Shown: piece after piece, positions 36,191 through 45,706 of the stretch
Layout of the letters: each line of letters starts with the position of its first letter
How positions within the stretch are numbered: position 1 is the first letter of the stretch
Source of the DNA: Buxus sempervirens
Taxonomy: Eukaryota > Streptophyta > Magnoliopsida > Buxales > Buxaceae
DNA: 64,000 nucleotides
Reading direction: 5' to 3'
Assembly (NCBI GenBank): GCA_947561395.2
Contig: OX387182.1
Location: forward strand, 56,629,283 to 56,693,282
Position numbers and translations under genes: made by a program
Notes under the pieces: generated by a model
The model's input: only the letters and a program-made list of their open reading frames with translations
The model's database searches: none
What the model was told of the DNA's origin: nothing

Positions 36191-37254
36191 TGGAATTAGG
36201 TTCTGATTTTAGGTTCTAAATGGGCATGAGAGTTTAACTTAGGTTCTGATTTCAGGTCTGATTTGGCATGTGAAAAATATTGATTTTAGATTCTGATTTA
36301 GGCTGAGAAGGTAAAACTTGTCTATGTTACCCTCTATTAGAGAAAATTTTCGAAACCCCCGGTAAGCACTCTGTTTGAAGACTTGAGGTTGGCGAATGAA
36401 AAAGGGAAACTTAAGATGGGAGAATCTTCACTAGCGTTTAAGTTGTTGATTATAGTGTGCACATAGCATGAGAAACTACCATACTTTTATAAGCGAAATT
36501 ACAATACTTGGAAGTGGAACTGGAAGTTAACATAGCAGCCCCTCTGTCTTAAATTGTGAAGTTTTCGATGGCTTGCGAGAGCTGGTAATATTTGCATAAA
36601 AATTCATATTAGTAGTTTAAAATTTAGTTTAGGGTGTTTGTAGTTGAAAATAAGTGATGGTAGGTGACTTGGACCCCAAATTTTGAAATTAAAAATCACC
36701 GAAGTGAAGCCATCAGCGAGTTGGGTTTTCGTGGTTGTTTGTAACCACCTATAGTAAAATGACCATAACTTATTGTAAAAAACTTTGAATTACAAACCGT
36801 TTGTTGCGTTGGAAACTAGACTCGTAGAGCTTTCCAACGATTTATGGCACGCATATCAATTCCTTATAGATTGGATCAGGTTTAGCATTCAATTAACTAG
36901 TTAAAATCAGATTTACATAGTAAGTAGCAACTGCAAACAAAGTGTGGATAATTTGTGTTGGTCTTCTTCAAGTACGAAATTGGTTAATTCTAACTTGTGT
37001 TCAAGAAGTGGTTTCTCATGTGCGGGTTAAGTCAAAGTTGGTTTCATTGTTAAAGTGTGTAACATAAAGCATACTTAAGTAAGGCAGTTAGCCTATGGTA
37101 TTTAAATAACCATAATATGGTACTATTATATTTGGGGGTAGTGGATTGCTGTTCACCCTAGCTCATGAGGGGCCGGGGGTTGTGAACTTGCATCATCCTC
37201 AAAATGTGCCACAGCAACCCATAAAGTCAACTAGATGGTCTCATTGAGATCACT

Positions 37255-37320
37255 AACTCGATGATCTAATAGAGATCACTAACTCGATGGTCTGAAAGAG
37301 ATCACTAACTTGCTATGGTT
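37255..37320. repeat. Short tandem repeat in E7
   Basis: Units of about 31 bp (GAGATCACTAACT(C/T)G with ATGGTCT or ATGATCT) repeated three times. They occupy the place where E3 and E6 carry the GAGTAGGCC motif. Confidence 0.75.
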
Positions 37321-38338
37321 GGATTGGGTTGTACTTGCCAGCTCATGCATGTCTCATACTTGAATGCTCCGTTTTGGAAGAGCGATCCTAGCTAGATCTT
37401 TCCATTGTAAGTCGTGAGGTGGCGATTGGACATTTGTGTTAAACTGTTGTTATTGGTTGTTACTAAGATTTTACTGATATTGCATTTTGGATTAAGTTGA
37501 GTTTATCTGTTTATAAATTATGACTCTATAAAGTTCAAGTATTGTTTACTTTAAAATGAAATGCCTCTTAGCATGATTTTGCCAGAGATTGATTGTACAG
37601 TATATTAGCATGCTACTTTAATGTTTGAAACTTGCATAAAATGTTCTTATCATGCATTGTGCTGCTTACTGGGACTTTAGTCTCACGCGTTTTGTTTTAA
37701 CGGTTTTGTTTTCAAATAGATCTGTAGGTCGAGCACAAACTGGGGTAGGAAAAGATAACGAACCTGATGACGATTACCACCCTGAGGATTATTATTGTCC
37801 TGGATAGGGTTGGACATCATTTTTTGTAGTTGTCTATCTTTGGATCTTGTATAAATTGTGTATAGAGAGAGAGAGAGAGAGAGAGAGACTGTGTATAAAA
37901 CTTAGTAAACTTTATTTTAGGTCTGTGTATGTTTGATGATTTAGCTTTGAATAGATGCATAATGCAGATATGTCCATGTTTGTGTTTATCAGGTATCAAG
38001 GGCATAGCCCAACCTTATATTTACAGTCGTTATATAGCAGTTTTTTTTTTAAAACTTAGGAAGCGTTTCTGGGACCTCACCTGATGTCAAGGACCCGGCA
38101 TATACCTTTAATGAACATGTCCGGGTCCAGGGCGTCAAAATTCCTCGGAAAGTGATCTGAAGACTGAAGTAGTAACCAAGGCAAGAACCTAGAGCCAACG
38201 TAAAGCAAACGACTTTATATCTGATAGAAGAATCCAGTTTGATCATCTGTACAACATGCACTCTCAACATCTTTGCTTTGTTGGGTGATAAAACATGGAA
38301 TCCCTCTTTATAGGATCACTGGTTGTTGTTATAATTTA

Positions 38339-38344
38339 TATAAA
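38339..38344 (+). promoter_or_regulatory. TATA box of DUF247 pseudogene C
   Basis: TATAAA followed by GTTGGGAATTTTGATCTT, as before gene D (47986). It lies about 160 bp before the ATG at 38505. Confidence 0.5.
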
Positions 38345-38504
38345 GTTGGGAATTTTGATCTTTTGTGTCAAGGGATAAGCCATCATATAACACATTTACA
38401 TGATACAATGCTTTGAATGTGAGCAAACCCAGATCCTCCAAAATAAATTGCAAGACAAGCCAACAGTAATAGATATCAAACTTCCCTGCTACATTTGTGT
38501 GACA

Positions 38505-39924
38505 ATGAACCAGGCTGACAATCTCCGGATCATCTCTACCACTGAGCTGCATCAGACTATGATTGAAGAAACTGACAAAAGGAGAACTAGACCAGTCCCC
38601 ATCGCCAGTGACTCCGAGAGGTTGAGTAATGTACCTACAGAAGAAGGCGATATACGTCCTAGTACCAGCAACAAGAAGGAATGGTTAATGTTTATACTGA
38701 TGGATGGAGGGGGGACCAGAACTGCAGAATCTCAAAAGCCCAAGATACAACTGGTTCCAATGATGTTGAGAGATCTCTACCCCAAGGACAGTTTTGATCC
38801 TATGGTGGTTTCGATCGGTCCTTACCACCATGGCAAACCTGAGCTTCAGCTAGCAGAGATGCTCAAGATTACGACTGCATAACAATTTGTGTCCGTCGGT
38901 GCTGAGCCCATTGATGCCTTCTGCAAAAATGTTGAAGCAGTGACAAGCCAAGCAAGAGGGTGCTATACTTCAGATGCTACGTCTCGCTTCAGCGACGAAG
39001 AATTCACGCATATGATGTTCCTTGATGGTTGTTTCATTCTACATCTCATTGATTGAATGATGAAGAACAATCGCGAAGGCCTAAAAATGAAATGTCACCA
39101 CATTGCATTTGTACTAAGAGACTTTTTCTTGCTGGAGAACCAACTCCCTTTTGTAGTTCTTCAGGCTCTAATGAACTTGAAATTCCCTGGAGATCAAGGG
39201 AAGGTCATAGTTAAGGATTTTATCAAGCAGCAAATTAGAACCCCAAAGTCCCTCTTTAGCGATAAGTCGGGCACTGAACCTCTTCATCTTCTTGAACTTA
39301 TGAGAACTGAGCTCCTTGGAAGAAGTTTCAACTATTGATCCTCCTGCACAGGAAGGTGCTAGTGGGCAAACCTTTCGATCATTGAAGGAGCTTAAAACTG
39401 CTGGTATTGAGTTCAAGAAGAGCAGTATGTCGTGTTTGAGTGACATTAGCTTCAAACCAGGCATCATTTCTGGAGCATTGAGGCTCCCTCCAATAGCTAT
39501 TGATGATTCAAGCAAGGCTAAGTTCCTGAACTTGATAGCCTATGAAGCATGTCCTGACACTCTTGATGACTATGGGATTACCTCTTACATTTGTTTCATG
39601 GATAAATTCATTGATCTTGCCAGTGATGTGAAGGAGCTTAGATCAGACGGCATAGTTCAAAACTTCCTTGGCAGCGACGAAGAAGTGGCCCATTTGTTCA
39701 ATGAGATTGCCACTGGTTTGGTTCCAAATCCATATACCTACGCAAAAGTAGGAGAAGAAATTGAGAAGATATACAAGAACAAATGCACAAACTGGATGAC
39801 TAAAATGCTGCACAAACATTTCAGTACCCCATGGACAGTCATCGCAATCCTTGCTACAATCTATATTCTTGTCCTAACCACTATGCAGACCCAATTCACC
39901 ATCTTCCCTTTAAATAAGTCATAG
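38505..39924 (+). pseudogene. DUF247 pseudogene C (two stops and a frameshift)
   Basis: Collinear with the intact gene D along its whole length: LVPMMLRDLYPKD and VVSIGPYHHGK near the N-terminus, MMFLDGCFILHLID, DFFLLENQLPFVVLQAL, ISFKPGIISGALRLPP, YICFMDKFIDLASDVKEL and a C-terminal membrane segment (ILATIYILVLTTMQTQF). It is broken by TAA at 38879-38881, by TGA near 39054-39056 after HLID, and by a frameshift near 39325-39335. All three differ from genes A and D at well-aligned codons. Damage is light, so inactivation looks recent compared with B. Residual transcription is possible because the promoter region is kept. Confidence 0.93.
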
Positions 39925-40024
39925 ATAATGATAGGTTCAAGTTACCATTTTTTTTTACCCCAAAAAGAACATGGTCATTTGACTGCAACCTCATTTCTGA
40001 AACCATTTTCCTTCTGTTCTTAAG

Positions 40025-40489
40025 TGATAAAATATGATGCACTTCTAGAAGGATCTAAAAGATTCTAGAAGGTTCTAAAATATTCTAGAAAGTTCTAAAA
40101 GCATCTTGATGGTATTAGAGAGAAGTCTAGAAGGATTAGTTCTAGAATATTCTACACATGTAACATGTGATACAATCATGTAAATAATCTAGATAGATCA
40201 TAAGATATTTTACTAGACTTATCTAGAAAGAAAATTCTAGAAGAAATTAAGGAGGTGGAGCTCATGTATAAATACCCCAAGGGGGCCTTGTATGTAGTGA
40301 AGCCAAAGAGCTAACACATTCTAGTGTTTGGAGAGCAAGTGCTCCAATAAAAAGCCTTTCAACAAAAGTGTTCTCTTTCACTTTCTTATTCCAACTATCC
40401 TACAACATTTTCATCCCATCCATCCTACAACCTTAAAATTACCTTCTAACCCACCATTCCTCTTGCCTATCCACCTCCATTTTCCAACA
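40025..40489 (+). repeat. 5' LTR of the young copia
   Basis: TGATAAAATATGATGC to TTTTCCAACA. Dense in TTCTAGAA palindromes (U3), with TATA box TGTATAAATACC near 40265 and AATAAA near 40347. It differs from the 3' LTR at two A/G positions (CTAAAAGC/CTAGAAGC and TTTGGAGAG/TTTGAAGAG). Confidence 0.95.
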
Positions 40490-40491
40490 AG

Positions 40492-40503
40492 TGGTATCGG
40501 AGC
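40492..40503 (+). other. Primer binding site, initiator Met tRNA type
   Basis: TGGTATCGGAGC begins three bases after the 5' LTR. It is one base off the canonical TGGTATCAGAGC, complementary to the 3' end of plant initiator Met tRNA. Confidence 0.9.
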
Positions 40504-40579
40504 TATTAGGTCGATTGTAGTTTGGGCGTTGGGCTCACTGACCTTTGTCAGACCTTCAAGCTAAGACATTTCTCTAACC

Positions 40580-41302
40580 ATGGCAACCTTTGGATCAAGC
40601 CAAGTTAATGTCCCAATTTTTGGTGGAGAAGATTATGACTATTGGAGTATCATGTTGAAGACTTATTTCAAGTCTCAAAATTTATGGGAGATTGTTGAAA
40701 GAGGTTATACTATTCATAGTGAAGGAACTCCTCTTTCTCAAGCCCAAAAGGACAAAGTGGCTGAGAACGCTCAAAAAGATGCAAGCGCCTTATACATCCT
40801 CCAACGTGCTGTAGATAAAACAATTTTTCCAAGAATTATGAGAGCTACAACTTCAAAGAATGCATGGGATACATTACAGGAGGAGTTTCAAGGCAATTCA
40901 AAGGTACGCACTATCAAACTTCAATCTCTTAGAAGAGAACTGGAGAATACTAAAATGAAAGATTCTGACGTAGCAAAAGATTATTGCTCAAGATTAATAG
41001 AGCTTGTGAATCAAATGAGAGCCTATGGTGAAGATATTTCTGATCAGAAAATAGTTCAGAAAATACTAGTGAGTCTTACAGAAAAATATGATCCAGTAGT
41101 AGCAGCTATAGAAGAATCAAAAGACATTTCAACTATGTCCATCACAGAATTAATGGGCTCTCTACAAGCACATGAGCAAAGATTGAATAGGCGTAGTGAA
41201 AATTCTTTGGAAAGCGCCTTTCAATCTAAGCTCAACATAAAGTCTCAAAGATCAAGAGATGTGGGAAGAAAATTCAAGAGGAAGAGAAAAATCTCAAAAT
41301 AG
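40580..41302 (+). CDS. Copia gag protein, truncated by frameshift
   Basis: 240 residues from ATG in a good plant context (AACCATGGC). It has the N-terminal VPIFGGEDYDYWSIMLKTYF motif and the gag-polypeptide (UBN2-type) core with AWDTLQEEFQG, VRTIKLQSLRREL and KILVSLTEKYDPVVAAIEE. It forms the particle shell in this family. The frame ends in TAG just before the zinc knuckle, which lies in the +1 frame starting at about 41259. In most plant copia elements gag and pol are one frame, so a small indel near 41215-41260 is the simplest explanation. Confidence 0.88.
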   Translation: MATFGSSQVNVPIFGGEDYDYWSIMLKTYFKSQNLWEIVERGYTIHSEGTPLSQAQKDKVAENAQKDASALYILQRAVDKTIFPRIMRATTSKNAWDTLQEEFQGNSKVRTIKLQSLRRELENTKMKDSDVAKDYCSRLIELVNQMRAYGEDISDQKIVQKILVSLTEKYDPVVAAIEESKDISTMSITELMGSLQAHEQRLNRRSENSLESAFQSKLNIKSQRSRDVGRKFKRKRKISK

Positions 41303-44300
41303 AGATTATTCAAGAGGAAAAGACAAGAATAGAAAGTACTTGCCGTGTAGAATATGCAAGAAGACAAGCCATTTGGAGAAGGATTGCTGGCATCGTGAGA
41401 AGCCACAGTGCCAAAACTGCAAAAGATTTGGACATTCTGAAAAAGACTACCGATATATAAAAGATCATCATGCTAATTTCTTCGAGGAAGCACAACAAGA
41501 CAAGCATCTATTCTATGCTTGTCATGCTGCTTCAGAAGACAAGAAGGATACGTGGTATATTGACAGCGGTTGTAGCAAACACATGAGTGGTGATGAAAGT
41601 ATCTTCTGTGACATTGAAATATCAGTCAATTCACAAGTTCGAATGGGAAATGGGGCACTAGTAGAGACAAAAGGCAAAGGCACAATAGCAGTTGCTACAA
41701 ATAAAGGAACGAGATATATCAAAGATGTCCTGCTAGTTCCCAGCTTGGAGCAAAATCTACTGAGTGTTGGCCAAATGATGCAACATGGCTATTCTTTACA
41801 CTTTGAAGGAGATGACTGTATCATATATGATACAAGAAGCAAGAAAGAGATAGCTATAGTTAAGATGGGGAAGAACAGAAGTTTTCCTATTCAGTGGCAG
41901 TATGCTAAAGAAGCTACTATGAAAGCGGAAGTTGACAGTTCCTGGTTATGGCATCGGTGGTTTGGCCACTTCAACTTTCATGGCTTAAGGATTCTACATC
42001 AAAGGAATATGATGAAGGATCTACCAAGCATTACTGAGAAGGATGATATATGGGAAGATTGCCTACTCAGGAAACAACATCGACAACCTTTCCCTTCAGG
42101 GAAAGCATGGAGAGCTAAGGAGCGTCTGGAGCTAGTACACACAGATATATGTGGCCCAATGAGGACACCTTCACTTGATCAAAACAGGTACTTCCTTCTC
42201 TTTATAGATGACTACACAAGAATGACTTGGGTTTATTTTCTACGAGAAAAATCAGAAGTTTTCAAAATTTTCAAGAGATTTAAAAACTTCATAGAAAAAC
42301 AAAGTGGCCACCATATAAAAGTATTGAGAAGTGATAGAGGCAAAGAATACACTTCAAAGGAATTTGATCAATTCTGCAAAGATAAAGGAGTAGAACATCA
42401 ACTGACTGTTGGCTATACTCCTCAACAAAATGGAGTATCTGAAAGGAAGAATAGAACTGTCATGGAGATGGCAAGGACAATGTTGATGGAGAAAAACTTG
42501 CCTAAAAAGTTCTGGGCTGAGGCGGTTTACGCAGCAGTTTACCTGCTAAATAGGTGTCCGACTAAAGCAGTACAAGACAAAACTCCTATTGAAGCTTGGA
42601 GCAGACAAAAGCCTTCGGCTAAGCATCTTCGCATCTTTGGGAGTATATGCTATGTCCATATTCCAAAGGAGAAAAGGCACAAGTTAGAAGAGAAGACAGA
42701 GAAAGGCATCTTCTTGGGCTTCAGTACAATATCAAAAGGCTATCGAGTATATAACTTACAGACAGAAAAGCTAATAATCAGCCGGGATGTAGAAGTCGAT
42801 GAAAATGCTGCTTGGAACTGGGACACCAAAAAGATTGAGAAACAAAGTTCTACTACGTCTGAAGGTTATACAGTTCCAAGAAGAGAATCTATACAAGAAG
42901 CAAACAATGAGAGGGAAACATCTGAAGATCCAGCAATCGAGGTAACTCCACCAAGATTCTCCTCACCAACAGAAGTTGTGTCTTCACCAGAAGCACCTGC
43001 AAGAAAAACGCGTTCTTTGGCGGAGATATATGAAACATGCAACTTCTCAACCTTAGAACCTGAAAGCTTTGAAGTCGCATCAGAAAAGGAAGAATGGATG
43101 GAAGCTATGAAGCAGGAGATTAATATGATTGAGAAAAACAATACATGGACTTTGGTGGATCGTCCCAAAGACAAAGACATCATTGGAGTTAAGTGTGTCT
43201 ACAAAACAAAACTAAATCCTGACGGCTCAATACAAAAACACAAAGCAAGACTTGTAGCTAAAGGCTACACATAGCAACCAGGGATCGATTACAGTGAGAC
43301 ATTCGCCCTAGTTGCTCGACATGACACCATTAGAACTTTGATGGCACTTGCAACACAGAAGAAATGGAGCATACATCAGCTTGACGTCAAGTCAGCATTT
43401 CTAAATGGAGTTCTAGAAGAAGAAATTTATGTGGAGCAGCCACAAGGATTCATAGCAAAGGGAGAAGAAGATAAGGTTCTACGACTACATAAAGCCTTAT
43501 ATGGATTAAAACAAGCGCCACGGGCTTGGTATAGCAAGATTGATGAATACTTCATCAACCAGGGATTCAGGAGGAGCAAGAGTGAACCAACACTCTATGT
43601 TAAGTTCCAAGAGCAAGGTGGGATCCTTATCATCTCTCTTTATGTGGATGATCTAATCCTTACAGGAAATTACTTGCAGCAAATACAAGAGTTCAAAAAG
43701 GATATGATGAAGACATTTGAAATGAGCGACCTGGGATTGATGCATTATTTTCTTGGTATGGAGATAAGCCAAGAACAGGAAGGGATCTTCTTATCACAAA
43801 AGAGATATACAGAAGATCTACTAAGAAAGTTCAGAATGAGAGGGTGCAAGTCTGTTGCAATCCCACTGGTCACTAATGAGAAGCTTAGAAAAGAAGATGG
43901 ATCGAAGGAGGCAGATGCATCGACATATAGAAGCTTAATTGGAAGTTTGCTGTATCTTACAGCAACTCGCCCAGACATAATGTATGCCACAAGTCTCTTA
44001 TCAAGATTTATGCAAACTCCAAGCCAAGTTCACTATGGAGCGGCAAAAAGATTACTTCGATATCTACAAGGAACGAAGGAATATGGTTTATGGTTCAAGC
44101 ATACATCTGACTCAAAACTGACAGGCTTTACAGACAGTGATTGGGCCGGATTGGTAGATGATATGAAGAGCACTTCTGGATATGCATTCACGCTTGGTTC
44201 AGGAATCTTCAGTTGGGCTTCAAAGAAGCAAGACACAGTTGCACAATCATCAGCTGAAGCCGAATATATAGCAGCAGCAGGATCAGCATCTCAAGCTATA

Positions 44301-44600
44301 TGGTTACGAAGAATTCTTATAGATATGGGAGAACAACAAGAAGATTCTACAGAGATCTATTGCGATAACAAGTCAGCAATAGCAATGGCAAAAAATCCGG
44401 TCTATCATAGTCGAACAAAACACATTGCCATCAAGTATCACTTTCTAAGAGAAGTTGAAGCCAAGAAAGAAATTGAGCTCAAGTACTGCAAGTCAGAGGA
44501 ACAGCTAGCTGACATATTCTCGAAGGCTTTGCCAAGAGAAAGATTTCAGTTACTACGAAGCTTGATTGGCGTCTCGCAAAAATGCATCAAGGAGGAGTGA
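41259..44600 (+). pseudogene. Copia pol polyprotein with one in-frame stop
   Basis: In order: zinc knuckles (CRICKKTSHLEKDC intact; the second ends in Tyr instead of Cys), protease (WYIDSGCSKHMSG), integrase zinc region (HRWFGH...EDC, with one of the two Cys replaced by Trp), integrase core with all three acidic residues (HTDICGPM, LRSDRGKEY, GVSERKNRT), reverse transcriptase (YVDDLILTG) and RNase H (FTDSDWAG, SSAEAEYIA, IYCDNKSAIA). TAG at 43272-43274 precedes PGIDYSETFA and splits pol before the reverse transcriptase. The final TGA coincides with the first three bases of the 3' LTR. Confidence 0.92.
44589..44597 (+). other. Polypurine tract
   Basis: AAGGAGGAG directly before the 3' LTR, the usual primer for plus-strand synthesis. 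Confidence 0.85.
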
Positions 44601-45062
44601 TAAAATATGATGCACTTCTAGAAGGATCTAAAAGATTCTAGAAGGTTCTAAAATATTCTAGAAAGTTCTAGAAGCATCTTGATGGTATTAGAGAGAAGTC
44701 TAGAAGGATTAGTTCTAGAATATTCTACACATGTAACATGTGATACAATCATGTAAATAATCTAGATAGATCATAAGATATTTTACTAGACTTATCTAGA
44801 AAGAAAATTCTAGAAGAAATTAAGGAGGTGGAGCTCATGTATAAATACCCCAAGGGGGCCTTGTATGTAGTGAAGCCAAAGAGCTAACACATTCTAGTGT
44901 TTGAAGAGCAAGTGCTCCAATAAAAAGCCTTTCAACAAAAGTGTTCTCTTTCACTTTCTTATTCCAACTATCCTACAACATTTTCATCCCATCCATCCTA
45001 CAACCTTAAAATTACCTTCTAACCCACCATTCCTCTTGCCTATCCACCTCCATTTTCCAACA
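44598..45062 (+). repeat. 3' LTR of the young copia
   Basis: 465 bp, same length as the 5' LTR, two substitutions by eye. Followed by the TTAAG target duplication. Confidence 0.95.
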
Positions 45063-45208
45063 TTAAGGTTCTCTTGCTTTTAATTAGCAACGAACTGAAC
45101 ACACATAATTTGATTGAAGGAATGGATTTTAGTTGACTGCTTTTAATTAGCAACGAACTGAACACCCAAAAAGAACATGGTCATTTGACTGCAACCCCAT
45201 GAACAAAT

Positions 45209-45706
45209 GTGAGGTCGCAGATCCTCATTTCAAAAGGGAGTTCATGCTCGATTTACTCCTACAGAGAGAATGAAACATCAGGTATTCCATGCTTAATGGA
45301 TGCTATTGAAGCTGATGTGTCGATAGACTTGGCATTCCAGCTCCAGTGGAGAACACCGACAGAGGAGGACATTGCTATTGCAAGATTGAAGGGGGAGCTT
45401 TTCATAGAACATGGTAAGCATTTGTTACTACCGGGAAAGGACCTTACCAACCCTTCACAGAATCAGTTACTACACTGGGGTTCCCTGGATCCTGCTCTCC
45501 TACTGGAAGCATTGAGGAAGAAGGGCATCAATGGATCTATAGATAGTGGTGCTGTTGGACCACATGATACTTTTCTTCTGCATATTGGTGAACCTAACAA
45601 GGCTTTGATCCAAATCCAAGCAAAGAACACTCTCATCAGTGCTGCTGATGAGAACACAGCCTCCCTAATCTTGGAAGTAATCAACAGTGTCCTGGGTGGA
45701 ATTTAA
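45209..45706 (+). pseudogene. Probable last-exon fragment of an Integrator subunit 9-like gene
   Basis: An open stretch of about 150 codons to a TAA at 45704-45706, preceded by GTCGCAG, a plausible acceptor. Protein features: CSIYSYRENETSGIPCLMDA, DLAFQLQWRTPTEEDIAIAR, LLHWGSLDPALLLEALRKKG, LIQIQAKNTLISAADENTAS. These resemble the C-terminal region of plant INTS9 (a beta-CASP RNA-processing factor), as I recall that family; alignment was not possible. No catalytic or beta-CASP region is nearby, so it is a fragment, perhaps captured in a duplication. It lacks stops, so the fragment is young or the gene is discontinuous. Confidence 0.45.

Larger units (their letters stand above)
35227..38139 (+). 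mobile_element. Solo LTR E7 (TGTAA family) in the DUF247 C upstream region
   Basis: Starts TGTAAAACCCTG and ends GGGCGTCAAA, so the expected terminal TTACA has decayed. The duplication ATTCC (35222-35226 and 38140-38144) is perfect, and the uninterrupted paralogue at 47783 reads GGATTCCTCGC. Closest relative is E5 (same start, AGGAGAAG-type leader, GTTATATAGCAGTTTTT end). Donor ACAG/GTAAAT at 35605; hairpin GGGACTTTAGTCTC at 37671-37684; acceptor mutated to TTTTCAA at 37715; tail frame ending YHPEDYYCPG at TAG 37805-37807; (GA)n near 37864-37888. Confidence 0.9.
40025..45062 (+). mobile_element. Complete young Ty1/copia retrotransposon
   Basis: 5038 bp with two 465-bp LTRs (40025-40489 and 44598-45062) that differ by eye at only two positions, and a perfect 5-bp duplication TTAAG (40020-40024 and 45063-45067). 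PBS at 40492-40503, polypurine tract at 44589-44597, gag and pol between. It inserted in the 3' flank of DUF247 pseudogene C; the interrupted sequence CTTCTGTTCTTAAG resumes after it. The order protease-integrase-reverse transcriptase-RNase H proves copia; lineage is not firmly placed. It is now defective: gag-pol frameshift, one stop in pol. Confidence 0.96.
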
